From positions 372,001 through 436,000 of the forward strand of contig NZ_CP070351.1 of assembly GCF_016919385.1 (NCBI RefSeq): 64,000 nt of DNA, written 5' to 3'. The notes under the pieces are model-generated. The model made no database searches, was not told the origin of the DNA, and saw only the letters and a list, made by a program, of their open reading frames with translations. How positions within the stretch are numbered: the first letter of the stretch is position 1; the number at the start of each line of letters is the position of its first letter. Of the stretch, positions 25,027 through 33,700 are shown piece by piece. The stretch is from Gordonia sp. PDNC005 (GTDB lineage: Bacteria; Actinomycetota; Actinomycetes; Mycobacteriales; Mycobacteriaceae). The translations under genes and the position numbers were made by a program.

Positions 25027-27720
25027 ATGACCGAAGGCGCCGACCAGGACCCCACAAATCCTGAGTTGACCATCGTCGACAACGTCGTCGACCGCGAATA
25101 CACGGTCGAGCGGCTCGTCGAGAACCCCGTCGAAACAGTGATCGACAAGCCGATCACCCTCGAGCGCATCGTCGAACGCCTGGTGATCGACACCGTCGAC
25201 ACCGTCATCGACAAGCCTGCCACCGTCTCCCGCCTCGTCGAGAAGCCGGTCGTCACCGTCGTCGACGAAGTGACCGACAAGCCAGTGACGCTCAAGCGGA
25301 TCGTCGAACGTCCCATCGTCACGGTCGAAGACGAACTGACCGACAAGCCGGTGAACGTCCAGCGACTTGTCGAGCAGCCCGTTGTGACGATCGTCGATGA
25401 CGTCGTCGACAAGCCCGTCGACGTCGCACGACTCGTTGAACACCCGATTGTCACCGTCGTCGACAACGTGGTGGAGAAGCCCGTCGACGTGCCGCGCGTC
25501 ATCGAGCAGCCGGCCGTCACCATCACGGACGAGATCGTCGACAAACCTGTTGAACTCCCGCGCCTTGTCGAGAAGCCGATCGTCACCGTGTACGACGAGA
25601 TCGTCGACAAGCCCGTCGAAGTGGCGCGACTGGTGGAGAAGCCGATTGTCACAGTCGTCGACGAGATCGTCGACACCCCGGTCGAGCTGACGCGCATCGT
25701 CGAGAAGCCCGTCATCACGGTGGTGGACGAGATCGAAGACGTCGCTGTGGAACTGCCGCGTCTCATCGAACGTCCCATCGTCACCGTCGTCGACGAGATC
25801 AAAGAGACCGAAGTCGAGATCTCGCGTCTCGTCGAGAAGCCGATCGTCACCGTCCTCGACCAGATCGCCGACAAGCCCGTTGAGATCCAGCGGCTCGTGG
25901 AACGCCTCATCGTCACTGTCGTCGACGAAGTGATCGAGCGGCCAGCCGAGGTCCAGCGCGTGATCGAGAAGTTGATCGTCGACATCACCGACACAGTCGT
26001 CGAGAAGCCGATCACCGTCGAGCGCATGGTCGAGAAGCCCATCGTCACGCTCGTCGACAAGATCGTCGAAGTACCGGTCGAGTCGATCGTCGAAAAGGTC
26101 ATCGAGAAGCCTGTCGAGAAGATCATCGAGATCACCGTCGAGAAGCCGGTCGAGAAGATCGTCGAACACATCATCGAAGTCCCCGTCGAGAAGAACGTGT
26201 ACACGACGGTCGAGAAAGAGATCGAGGTCCCCGTCGAAGAGGTGATCTACAAGACGGTCGAGAAGCCCGTTGAGAAGATCATCGAGGTGGTCGTCGAACG
26301 ACCCGTCATCAAGGTCGTCGAAGTGCCCCGCGAGGTGGTCGTCGAACGACTCGTCGACAAGCCGATCGAGAAGACCGTCGATCACGTCATCGAACGCATC
26401 GTCGAGAAGCCGAACGTGGTGGAGAAGGTGATCGAGAAGCCCGTCGAGAGGATCGTCGAGCGCATCGTCGAGAAGCCCGACATCGTGGAGAAGGTGATCG
26501 AGAAGCCCGTTGAGCACGTCCTCGAGCGAGTCGTCGAGAAGCCAGAGGTGATCGAGGAGATCATCGAGACCACCGTCGAGCGAGTCGTCGAGCGTGTTGT
26601 CGAGATGCCCAACGTGGTCGAGAAGGTCGTCGAGAAACCCGTCGACCGTGAGGTCGAGCGTGTCGTCGAGGTTCCGAACGTGGTGGAGAAGGTCGTCGAA
26701 AAGCCTGTCGACCATGTGGTCGAGCGGATCGTCGAGAAGCCGAACGTCATCGAGAAGGTCGTCGAAAAGCCCGTCGACCACGTCGTCGAGCGTGTCGTCG
26801 AGGTTCCGAACGTGGTGGAGAAGGTCGTCGAAAAGCCTGTCGACCATGTGGTCGAGCGGATCGTCGAGAAGCCGAACGTCATCGAGAAGGTCGTCGAGAA
26901 ACCCGTCGACCACACGGTCGAGAAGATCGTCGAAGTCCCCAACATCGTCGAACAGATCGTCTCTCGACCCGTCGACCACGTCATCGAGAAGATCCTCGAA
27001 GTCCCCGAGATAACCGAGGAAGTAGTAGAGCGTCCCGTCGAGAGGACCGTCGAGAAGGTCGTCGAGAAGCCCAACGTCATCGAAAAGATCGTCGAGAAGT
27101 CGGTCGATCACGTCGTCGAGCGCATCGTCGAGAAGCCCAACGTTGTGGAACAGATCGTCGACAAGCCGGTCGAGCACATCGTCGAGAAGATCGTCGAGCG
27201 GCCTGAGATCGTCGAGAAGGTGATCGACACCCCGGTGCACCGCGAGTTCGAGAAGCACGTGCAGACGCCGGTGCTCGTCGAGAAGGTCATCGAGAAACAG
27301 GTCAACGTCGTCTCCGAGCGGATCATCGAGAAGCCTGTCGAACACGTTGTGGAGAGGGTCGTCGAGAGGCCCGTCTATCGCGAGGTGGAGCGGATCATCG
27401 AGAAGCCGATCGAGAAGATCGTCGAGGTGGTCGTCGAGAAGCCTGTCATCGTCCGCAGGATGGTCGAGAAGGAGGTCGAGCGAGTCGTCGAGGACGACAC
27501 GTCGACCCGGACCGTCACTCACGACGCGTACGCGGGCGAGCCCGTGCAGCCGCACTTCCTGGACAAGGCGCCGTCGAACGGTGACCGCTGGGTCGAAGCG
27601 GGCACCGGCAAACACCCGGATGACGGGACCGCCGGCTCGCAGTCGGAAGAGGCGATCGCTCGCGATCGTGTGGAACCGCAATACCAAGCCCGCCGCGCCA
27701 AGCACCGCTCGGCTGACTAG
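25027..27720 (+). CDS. Giant 22-residue VEKP-repeat protein, function unknown
   Basis: 897 residues; ATG 25027 (or 25024) follows CGAGGAG, while upstream sequence lacks the repeats. Residues 1-39 are an acidic lead-in. Residues 40-347 are 14 exact-length 22-residue units of the form DKPVEVARLVEKPIVT plus VVDEIV. Residues 348-822 continue with Glu-rich units whose core reads VEKPVDHVVERIVEKPNV, mostly also 22 long. Residues 823-897 are a non-repetitive hydrophilic tail. There is no signal, membrane helix or sortase motif, and almost no Cys or aromatics. Alternating Val/Ile with charged residues and a Pro every ~11 suggests a long beta or coiled fibre. The pattern recalls EKIVEVP-type repeats of eukaryotic alveolins. 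Role is unknown; a cytoskeletal or scaffold role is inference. Confidence 0.88.
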   Translation: MTEGADQDPTNPELTIVDNVVDREYTVERLVENPVETVIDKPITLERIVERLVIDTVDTVIDKPATVSRLVEKPVVTVVDEVTDKPVTLKRIVERPIVTVEDELTDKPVNVQRLVEQPVVTIVDDVVDKPVDVARLVEHPIVTVVDNVVEKPVDVPRVIEQPAVTITDEIVDKPVELPRLVEKPIVTVYDEIVDKPVEVARLVEKPIVTVVDEIVDTPVELTRIVEKPVITVVDEIEDVAVELPRLIERPIVTVVDEIKETEVEISRLVEKPIVTVLDQIADKPVEIQRLVERLIVTVVDEVIERPAEVQRVIEKLIVDITDTVVEKPITVERMVEKPIVTLVDKIVEVPVESIVEKVIEKPVEKIIEITVEKPVEKIVEHIIEVPVEKNVYTTVEKEIEVPVEEVIYKTVEKPVEKIIEVVVERPVIKVVEVPREVVVERLVDKPIEKTVDHVIERIVEKPNVVEKVIEKPVERIVERIVEKPDIVEKVIEKPVEHVLERVVEKPEVIEEIIETTVERVVERVVEMPNVVEKVVEKPVDREVERVVEVPNVVEKVVEKPVDHVVERIVEKPNVIEKVVEKPVDHVVERVVEVPNVVEKVVEKPVDHVVERIVEKPNVIEKVVEKPVDHTVEKIVEVPNIVEQIVSRPVDHVIEKILEVPEITEEVVERPVERTVEKVVEKPNVIEKIVEKSVDHVVERIVEKPNVVEQIVDKPVEHIVEKIVERPEIVEKVIDTPVHREFEKHVQTPVLVEKVIEKQVNVVSERIIEKPVEHVVERVVERPVYREVERIIEKPIEKIVEVVVEKPVIVRRMVEKEVERVVEDDTSTRTVTHDAYAGEPVQPHFLDKAPSNGDRWVEAGTGKHPDDGTAGSQSEEAIARDRVEPQYQARRAKHRSAD
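26653..26897 (+). repeat. Near-tandem perfect 113-bp duplication inside the repeat gene
   Basis: 26653-26765 and 26785-26897 are identical base for base, offset by 132 bp (two 66-bp units). The rest of the gene has repeats that are conserved in protein but varied in codons. This identity therefore marks a recent duplication or gene conversion event. Confidence 0.9.
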
Positions 27721-27730
27721 CGCTACAGGT

Positions 27731-27780
27731 ACCTCACAGCCCGTCCGATGCCTCAGGGAGGCACGCACGGCCTGTGAGGT
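27731..27780. terminator. Hairpin terminator after the repeat gene
   Basis: Outer 14-bp arms (27731-27744 and 27767-27780, one mismatch) and an inner GCCTC-AGG-GAGGC stem. It lies between the convergent repeat-protein and Nudix genes and may serve both. Confidence 0.7.
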
Positions 27781-27819
27781 GCCACTCGCGCGACGTCTTG
27801 ACCCTTCAGTGGGCGGAGT

Positions 27820-28425
27820 TCAGCGCCAGGCGAAGACCGGTTGGTCGTAGTCGACGACGCGGACTGGATCGCCGTGCAGCGCGACCCGTGCGAACTGATA
27901 GATAACGGCGGCCGTCGGGGCATGGATGCGCCGGCCGATGATCGGCAGTGACATCACGGGGCGATCAGACTCGGGAATGGCCTCGAAGATCGGCTCCACG
28001 GTGGCCAGTTCGTCGAGATCGATAAGAAACACGCGCTCCACCTCGGCTGGATTGGGACGGGGCGTCATCTCCTCGTTGCACCACACGACAGTCGGGGACA
28101 TCACAAAGCCGGACCTCGTCGCGTAGTCGTCGAGGTCGCCGAGGATCGATTCCGGGCCCAGGCAGATCCCCATCTCCTCCTCCAGTTCGCGCAGAGCCGC
28201 GTCGTGCGCGGTCTCCCCGTCGTCGAGACGTCCACCCGGCAGCGCGAACTGCGCAGCGTGGCGACGCATGTCCGACGGGCGACGTGTCAGCCAGATGCCT
28301 CGTCGGCCGTCCGCGGCCGGCGCCACGACGATCGCCACGGCAGCAGCCCGGGCATCGGGTCCGAGGGGGATCCTGCGCACGTCGAAACTGTCGAGTCGAG
28401 CGCTCAGGTCATCACGTAGGCCCAT
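27820..28425 (-). CDS. Nudix hydrolase, CoA-pyrophosphatase-like (NudL type)
   Basis: 201 residues from ATG 28425. The Nudix box runs from the GG of [17 protein letters not shown] through RELEEEMGI, with the REL-EE-G core intact. Preceding residues [12 protein letters not shown] and the ~200-residue length resemble the CoA diphosphatase subgroup, which cleaves CoA and acyl-CoA to phosphopantetheine and 3',5'-ADP. It is divergent from the YceI gene across an operator-like palindrome. Confidence 0.87.
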   Translation of the reverse strand: MGLRDDLSARLDSFDVRRIPLGPDARAAAVAIVVAPAADGRRGIWLTRRPSDMRRHAAQFALPGGRLDDGETAHDAALRELEEEMGICLGPESILGDLDDYATRSGFVMSPTVVWCNEEMTPRPNPAEVERVFLIDLDELATVEPIFEAIPESDRPVMSLPIIGRRIHAPTAAVIYQFARVALHGDPVRVVDYDQPVFAWR

Positions 28426-28456
28426 CGCTCCAATGTAACGTCCATCACACATGGAA

Positions 28457-28480
28457 GTAAACGGACCGCGGTCCGGTTAC
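28457..28480. promoter_or_regulatory. Palindromic operator between Nudix and YceI genes
   Basis: A perfect core CGGACCGCGGTCCG (28462-28475) flanked by GTAA and TTAC, with one mismatched pair between. The CGGACC-GGTCCG shape is common for TetR-type operators. No regulator gene is adjacent. It could control either divergent gene. Confidence 0.7.
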
Positions 28481-28557
28481 ATTGATTGCAAGCGATCGCC
28501 ACGCGGCAGACCGCAGGCCCAGAACCTCATCAACGCGCACTTCCCAAGGAGACAACG

Positions 28558-29109
28558 ATGACCACCGCACTCGCACCCGCCGAACTGACCGCAGGCACCT
28601 GGAACATCGACCCGACGCACTCCACAGTCGGCTTCACCGTTCGCCACCTCATGGTCTCCAAGGTCCGCGGCACCTTCGGTGCATTCACCGGCACCATCGA
28701 GATCGCCGAGGACGGCAGCCCCGCAGTGAACGCCACCATCGACGTCACCTCGATCGACACCCGCAACGAGCAGCGCGACCAGCACGTCCGTTCGGCCGAC
28801 TTCTTCGATGCCGGAAACCATCCGACCGCCACGTTCGTCTCCACGTCGGTCGAGGCCGACGGCGACGACTACCTCGTCCACGGCGACTTCACCCTCCGCG
28901 GCGTCACCAAGCCCGTCACCCTCCAGATGGAGTTCAACGGCGTGAACCCGGGCATGGGCCACGGCGCCGTCGCTGGTTTTGAGGCCAAGACGGTGATCAA
29001 CCGCAAGGACTTCGGCATCGACATCGAGATGCCGCTCGAGACCGGCGGCACCGTCGTCGGCGACAAGATCACGATCAACCTCGAGATCGAAGCCGTTCGC
29101 GCCGCCTGA
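28558..29109 (+). CDS. YceI-family polyisoprenoid-binding-like protein
   Basis: 183 residues; ATG follows CAAGGAGAC. The family pattern is clear: WNIDPTHSTVGFTVRHLMVSKVRGTF, SIDTRNEQRDQHVRSADFFDA, HGDFTLRGVTKPVTL and an ending with INLEIEA. The fold is a lipocalin-like barrel that in TT1927b and E. coli YceI binds polyisoprenoids. Many homologues are periplasmic; this one has no signal peptide, so it is probably cytosolic. An operator-like palindrome lies ~80 nt upstream. Confidence 0.92.
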   Translation: MTTALAPAELTAGTWNIDPTHSTVGFTVRHLMVSKVRGTFGAFTGTIEIAEDGSPAVNATIDVTSIDTRNEQRDQHVRSADFFDAGNHPTATFVSTSVEADGDDYLVHGDFTLRGVTKPVTLQMEFNGVNPGMGHGAVAGFEAKTVINRKDFGIDIEMPLETGGTVVGDKITINLEIEAVRAA

Positions 29110-29213
29110 CCTCAACGCATGATGCGCGGCGAGTGATCGCGCACACCCTGTCACCTCCCAGGTATTCGGTACTCTCTCCAGAGATCGAGACAACCTGGGA
29201 GGTGATGCGTTTC

Positions 29214-30932
29214 ATGACAAAACGTCAGCGAGAGAAGGCGCATCGCATCGCCGACCGGATGGATCGCCGTTTCAAGACGATGGTCATGCTCGGCGGGCTG
29301 AACGCCCAGGGGCGCGACCGTGACGAGGTGGAGATCCTCGAGCTCGACCCGCAGACCCGCAAACGGTTCGCTACTCGTGGACTGCTCATCGGCGGCATGA
29401 TCGTCGCCGGCGCCAAGGTGCTCATCGGCATCGAGACGTTCGTCGCGGTGCTGCTCGCCTTCAACGGCGGACGTTTTGAGATCCACACCGACGCCGACAT
29501 GGGCGCCGTCCTGGCCGCCTTGCTCGTCGGCACCGTCGCCAGCGTCCTCGCATCGATCTTCTTCCTTCTCCCGCAGTACCGCTGGTTCGTCACTGCGGAG
29601 CCCGCCGACGCACGTCGCAGACGGGACGTGGTCCGCATACCTGCGAGTCTGGTCGTCGCCGACCTCCTCGGGTGGATGACGGCGTTCGGCGTGTACGTCA
29701 CGATCTCGGACATGCGGCTGGTGTTCGTGCTTGCAGTGGGCGGCGCGTTCGGCCTCGCCGCGATCACCTCGTGCTCCCTCACGTACCTCTTCGCCGAGAG
29801 CGCCGCCCGCCCGCTCGCCATTCTTGCGATGCGCGGGTCCACGTCGACCCGCGTCGTCCACGGCGTCCGCGAGCGGATGATCGTCGTGTGGGTCGTCTCG
29901 TCGGCAGTGCCGATGGTCGGCCTGCTGCTGGTGAACCTCGGCCGTGGACTCGGCTGGGTCCCGCCCGTCGCGGGCACCGTCGACTGGACGGTCATCCTGC
30001 TGGCGATCATCGCGCTGACATCCGGCGCGCGCGTGGTCGGCCTGGTGAATCGCGCTATCGCCGACCCGTTGAACGACATGCGCGAAGTGGTCGAGGCCGC
30101 GCGCAACGGCGACATCTCGCAACGCGTCGCCGTCTACGACGCCTCCGAGCTCGGCGTGCTCCAGGCGGGCTTCAACTCGATGCTCGACGGTCTGGCCGAA
30201 CGGGAAAGGATGCGCGACATCTTCTCGCGGCACGTCGGAGACCACGTCGCTCAGCTGGCACTCGAGCAGGACGGCGAACTCGTCGGATCCAACACCGACG
30301 TCGCCGTCATCTTCGTCGACATCACCGGATCCACCGCATTCGCCGCAGACCGTGATCCGCGTGAGACGGCCGTCGTCCTCAATGCGTTCTTCTCGATCGT
30401 GGCCGACGTCGTCGACCGGCACGGCGGCTTCATCAACAAGTTCGAAGGTGATGCCGCGTTGATCGTCTTCGGCGCGCCCGCGCCCCTGGGCGACCCGGCG
30501 CTGGCTGCGTTGACCGCGGCCCGTGAACTCGGCGCGGAGCTCAGTGAGCGTCTGCCTCTCGAATGGGGGATGGGCGTGGCCTACGGCCGCGTGTTCGCGG
30601 GCAACATCGGCGCACGGACGCGCTACGAATACACGGTGATCGGGGATTCGGTAAACGAGTCGGCCCGCCTCTCCGACCTGGCGAAAGAGGGCTATTCGTC
30701 AGTCTATGCGAGCCGTGCCGCGATCGAGGCGGCCGCTGAGGATGAGGCTGCGCGGTGGAAGCGGGTCGACCGTCAAGTGCTGCGCGGACGTGCTCACGTG
30801 ACAGAGATCTTCGCACCGTCCGAGCTGCTCGTTCGCCACGAGCCGCCGTCTCTCGGTAGTGTTCTCGCCGATCTGGTCAAGTTCGCCATGCCCGGCGAGC
30901 GAGCGTCGAGGGTCACGACCAAGGAGGCTTGA
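29214..30932 (+). CDS. Membrane adenylate cyclase (class III, Rv1318c/Rv3645-like)
   Basis: 572 residues; the ATG at 29214 sits 11 nt after GGAGG. Six hydrophobic helices (~57-83, 97-119, 145-163, 168-192, 222-243, 258-275), HAMP (~277-330) and a C-terminal cyclase domain (360-545). Metal-binding D369 (FVDITGS) and D413 (KFEGD), base-recognition K409 with T474 in YTVIGDSVN, and transition-state N481 and R485 are present, so it should make cAMP. Lys/Thr instead of Lys/Asp marks class IIIb, as in bicarbonate-responsive cyclases. The downstream SDR begins 2 nt after its stop, suggesting an operon. The CRP-type site at rpfA (43270) is a possible downstream target. Confidence 0.92.
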   Translation: MTKRQREKAHRIADRMDRRFKTMVMLGGLNAQGRDRDEVEILELDPQTRKRFATRGLLIGGMIVAGAKVLIGIETFVAVLLAFNGGRFEIHTDADMGAVLAALLVGTVASVLASIFFLLPQYRWFVTAEPADARRRRDVVRIPASLVVADLLGWMTAFGVYVTISDMRLVFVLAVGGAFGLAAITSCSLTYLFAESAARPLAILAMRGSTSTRVVHGVRERMIVVWVVSSAVPMVGLLLVNLGRGLGWVPPVAGTVDWTVILLAIIALTSGARVVGLVNRAIADPLNDMREVVEAARNGDISQRVAVYDASELGVLQAGFNSMLDGLAERERMRDIFSRHVGDHVAQLALEQDGELVGSNTDVAVIFVDITGSTAFAADRDPRETAVVLNAFFSIVADVVDRHGGFINKFEGDAALIVFGAPAPLGDPALAALTAARELGAELSERLPLEWGMGVAYGRVFAGNIGARTRYEYTVIGDSVNESARLSDLAKEGYSSVYASRAAIEAAAEDEAARWKRVDRQVLRGRAHVTEIFAPSELLVRHEPPSLGSVLADLVKFAMPGERASRVTTKEA

Positions 30933-30934
30933 AC

Positions 30935-31816
30935 GTGGGTGGTTGGAGCCGCGACGACATCCCCGCACAGCACGGCCGACGTTTCATCGTCACCGGCGCC
31001 AACAGCGGGCTCGGTGCCGAGACGGCCAAGGCGGTCGCCGCAGCGGGTGGACGCGTGACTCTTGCCTGCCGCAACGTGGCCAAAGCGCGGACGGTCGCCG
31101 AACAGATCGGTCCGTCTGCTACCGTCGCAGAACTCGACCTCTCCGACCTGGCCTCGGTGCGTGCCTTCGCCGACACCGTCGACGACGCAGACGTCCTGGT
31201 GAACAACGCGGGCATCATGGGAGTTCCCTACGGGCGGACGACGGACGGCTTCGAGCTCCAGATGGGCACCAATCACCTGGGGCACTTCGCTCTGACGGCG
31301 CTCATGCTTCCGAAGATCGCCGAGCGAGTGGTGGTCCTCTCGTCGATCGCGCATCGCTTCGCCCGCATCGACGTCGACGACCTCGGCTATGACCGGCGGA
31401 CGTACCGCCGCGCGATCGCGTACGGCGACTCGAAGTTCGCGAACATGCTGTTCGGGCTCGAACTCGCCCGCCGGTTCGAGGTGGCGGGTTCGTCGAAGAT
31501 CGCGGTTCTGGCCCATCCCGGCTACGCGTCGACGGGGCTACTCGGCAAAACCGAGACCACATTCGACTATGTGATGAAGGCGGGCGATCTGCTTCGCGTC
31601 GGGCAGACTCCCGCGATGGGAGCTCTGCCGCAGCTCTTCGCGGCCACGTCGCCCGCGGCGCAGAACGGCGCGTACTACGGCCCTCGGGGTCTTGGAGGAC
31701 TCCGTGGCAAGCCGACGGCGGCACGGACCAGGCGGGGGGCATCCGATCTGGACCTTCGTGATCGACTGTGGGCGGAGTCGGAGCGATTGACGGGAGTCGA
31801 GTTCCCCGCCGTATGA
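30935..31816 (+). CDS. Short-chain dehydrogenase (retinol dehydrogenase-like SDR)
   Basis: 293 residues from GTG 30935, with AAGGAGG at 30921-30927; a TTG at 30929 is too close to that site. Cofactor motif TGANSGLG at 20-27, NNAGIMG in the middle, catalytic Ser in VVLSSIAHR and YGDSK. Length and motifs match the retinol-dehydrogenase/WWOX-like group common in actinobacteria, which usually act on lipophilic alcohols or ketones with NADP(H). It is tightly linked to the adenylate cyclase. Confidence 0.9.
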   Translation: MGGWSRDDIPAQHGRRFIVTGANSGLGAETAKAVAAAGGRVTLACRNVAKARTVAEQIGPSATVAELDLSDLASVRAFADTVDDADVLVNNAGIMGVPYGRTTDGFELQMGTNHLGHFALTALMLPKIAERVVVLSSIAHRFARIDVDDLGYDRRTYRRAIAYGDSKFANMLFGLELARRFEVAGSSKIAVLAHPGYASTGLLGKTETTFDYVMKAGDLLRVGQTPAMGALPQLFAATSPAAQNGAYYGPRGLGGLRGKPTAARTRRGASDLDLRDRLWAESERLTGVEFPAV

Positions 31817-31820
31817 CGTT

Positions 31821-31836
31821 TCGAACAGGTGTACGA
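31821..31836. promoter_or_regulatory. LexA (SOS) box overlapping the alkB-like promoter
   Basis: TCGAAC-AGGT-GTACGA matches the actinobacterial SOS consensus TCGAAC-N4-GTTCGA at 11 of 12 defined positions. A -10 hexamer TACGAT (31832-31837) lies partly inside it, 7 nt before the ATG. LexA binding would block this leaderless promoter. Confidence 0.82.
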
Positions 31837-31844
31837 TCATCTGT

Positions 31845-32474
31845 ATGGCCGCGGGACTCCAGGCGTCGTTGTTCGACACGGACTCAGACGCGCCTGCGCT
31901 GACCTCGCTCGCGCGCGGCGCACGGCGGACCGAACTGGCCGACGGCGCGTGGGTTGATCTGCGGCCCGGTTGGCTGCAGGGGTCGATGGAGCTGTTCGAC
32001 GGTCTCCGCGCCGACGTGCCGTGGCGGGCCGAAGAACGCCGGATGTACGACGCGACAGTCCCCGTCCCACGCCTGCTCGCGATGTACCTGGAGCGGGATC
32101 GATGGCCGCACCCGATCCTCGACGCTGCGCGAGTCGAACTCAGCGATCACTACCGCGCCGAGCTGCCGTCGGGCTTCGCGACGGCGGGTCTGTGCCTGTA
32201 CCGCGACGGTTCCGACAGTGTCGCGTGGCATGGCGATCGCATCGGCAAAGGCCGATCGCAGGACACCTTGGTCGCCATCCTGTCGCTGGGAGCTCCCCGG
32301 CCGCTGTTGCTGCGCCCGCGCGGTGGGGGAGCGTCCCGCCGATTTGTCCTCGGGTCGGGCGACCTCCTCGTCATGGGCGGCAGCTGCCAACGGACGTGGG
32401 ACCACGCGGTCCCGAAAGTCGCCGGCGCAGGCCCGCGGATCAGCGTGCAGTTCCGTCCGTCCGGCGTCTTCTGA
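31845..32474 (+). CDS. alkB: AlkB-family 2-oxoglutarate/Fe(II) dioxygenase
   Basis: 209 residues. Iron ligands H129-G-D131 in AWHGDRIG and H187 in TWDHAVPK; 2-oxoglutarate and substrate residues R198 and R204 in PRISVQFRP. AlkB proteins oxidatively remove methyl groups from N1-methyladenine and N3-methylcytosine. It is closest in layout to the ALKBH2-like group of actinobacteria. Leaderless ATG under a LexA-box promoter (31821) supports a DNA repair role. It is convergent with dapC. Confidence 0.9.
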   Translation: MAAGLQASLFDTDSDAPALTSLARGARRTELADGAWVDLRPGWLQGSMELFDGLRADVPWRAEERRMYDATVPVPRLLAMYLERDRWPHPILDAARVELSDHYRAELPSGFATAGLCLYRDGSDSVAWHGDRIGKGRSQDTLVAILSLGAPRPLLLRPRGGGASRRFVLGSGDLLVMGGSCQRTWDHAVPKVAGAGPRISVQFRPSGVF

Positions 32475-32481
32475 TCGGCTT

Positions 32482-33630
32482 CTACAGCGTCCGTAGGCGA
32501 CGTGCGGCTTCGGCGATCGCGTCGTCGCTCTTGGCGAACGCGAAGCGGACCATGTGACGCCAGGGGCCGGCATCGTCGACGAACGCGCTGATGGGAACGG
32601 CGGCCACGCCGACGCGTTCGGGGAGTTCACGGCAGAACGCATCGCCGTCGGTGATGCCGAGCGGCCTCGGGTCCGCGCACACGAAGTAGGTGCCCTGGCT
32701 TCGGTGAACGTTGAAACCGGCGTCGGCCAGGGCGGCCGACAGCATGGTGCGCTTCTCGCCGAGGGCGACGGCGTCGTCACGCACCCAGTCCATCTCGTTC
32801 CGCAGCGCGTGGGCGATCGCCGGCTGGAACGGCCCGCTCCCGACGTAGGTCAGATACTGCTTGGCGGCCCTGGCCGCGGCGATGAGCTCCCGCGGACCGC
32901 TTATCCAGCCCACCTTCCACCCCGTGACGTGGAATGTCTTGGCCGCACCGGAGATCCGGAGAGTCCGCTCCTTCATTCCGGGGAGAGTCGCAAGCGACCG
33001 ATGGGCGGCTCCGTCGAAGACGAGGTGCTCGTACACCTCGTCGGTGATCGCGACGACGTCGTTCGCGATGCACAGTCGTGCGATCTCGGCGAGGTCGTCG
33101 TCGGAGAGGATCGTGCCGGTCGGGTTGTGCGGCGAGTTCACGATCACCGCGGTGGTCTTCGGGCCGAATGCTGCGGCCAGGGCGTCACGGTCGAGTCGGA
33201 AACCGTCGCCGTCCGGAACCAGGGAGACGGTTCGGCGGACGCCTCCTGCGAGGGCGACGGTCGCCGCGTACGCGTCGTAGTACGGCTCGATCATCACCAC
33301 CTCGTCGCCTGCTTCGACGAGTCCCAGCACGGCGCCTGCGATCGCTTCGGTGGCGCCGACAGTGATCAGGACATCGGTGTCCGGGTCGTAGGCGAGGCCG
33401 TAGTCGTCGAGTTGCTGGGCGGCGACCGCCTCGCGCAGTTCGGGGATCCCCGCACCGGGCGGATACTGGTTGAATCCGTCGGTGATTGCGGCACGCGCAG
33501 CGTCGAGCATCGACTCCGGGCCGTCCGAGTCGGGAAACCCCTGCCCCAGGTTGACGGCGTCGTGCGCCACGGCGAGTGCCGACATCTCCGCGAAGATCGT
33601 CGACGTGAACGGCTGCATCCGGGCGACCAT
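32482..33630 (-). CDS. dapC: N-succinyldiaminopimelate aminotransferase (DapC-type)
   Basis: 382 residues; ATG 33630 is favoured because CTTGGAG is 8 nt away, with ATG 33636 as alternative. Fold-type I class I/II aminotransferase: SPHNPTG at 166-172, D197 and Y200 in ITDEVYEHLV, PLP-lysine K231 in SGAAKTF, C-terminal arginine in MVRFAFAK. The N-terminal half (TIFAEMSALA ... VNLGQGFPD ... QYPPG) closely matches Rv0858c, which transfers amino groups in meso-diaminopimelate/lysine synthesis. Proximity to the XPB helicase repeats the Mycobacterium order. Confidence 0.87.
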   Translation of the reverse strand: MVARMQPFTSTIFAEMSALAVAHDAVNLGQGFPDSDGPESMLDAARAAITDGFNQYPPGAGIPELREAVAAQQLDDYGLAYDPDTDVLITVGATEAIAGAVLGLVEAGDEVVMIEPYYDAYAATVALAGGVRRTVSLVPDGDGFRLDRDALAAAFGPKTTAVIVNSPHNPTGTILSDDDLAEIARLCIANDVVAITDEVYEHLVFDGAAHRSLATLPGMKERTLRISGAAKTFHVTGWKVGWISGPRELIAAARAAKQYLTYVGSGPFQPAIAHALRNEMDWVRDDAVALGEKRTMLSAALADAGFNVHRSQGTYFVCADPRPLGITDGDAFCRELPERVGVAAVPISAFVDDAGPWRHMVRFAFAKSDDAIAEAARRLRTL

Positions 33631-33700
33631 GGGCATACTCCAAGCCTAGGCGCATCGCAGCGTGGTCCGTGCCGGGCGCGGACGAAGAGGGATTCAGTGG

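Noticed and set aside
25027..27720. Regular 66-bp DNA repeats considered as a CRISPR or tandem-repeat array
   Set aside because: The repeats keep an open frame and conserve protein rather than DNA sequence, and there are no unique spacers between identical repeats.
24976..27768. A 930-residue open frame antisense to the VEKP-repeat gene, and a 506-residue one in another antisense frame (24684-26204)
   Set aside because: They are produced by the repetitive GTC-GAC/GAG-AAG codon pattern, which avoids stops on the complement. They lack a sensible start context, and the products are low-complexity LLDD or STTFS strings. The sense gene has a Shine-Dalgarno and a defined head and tail.
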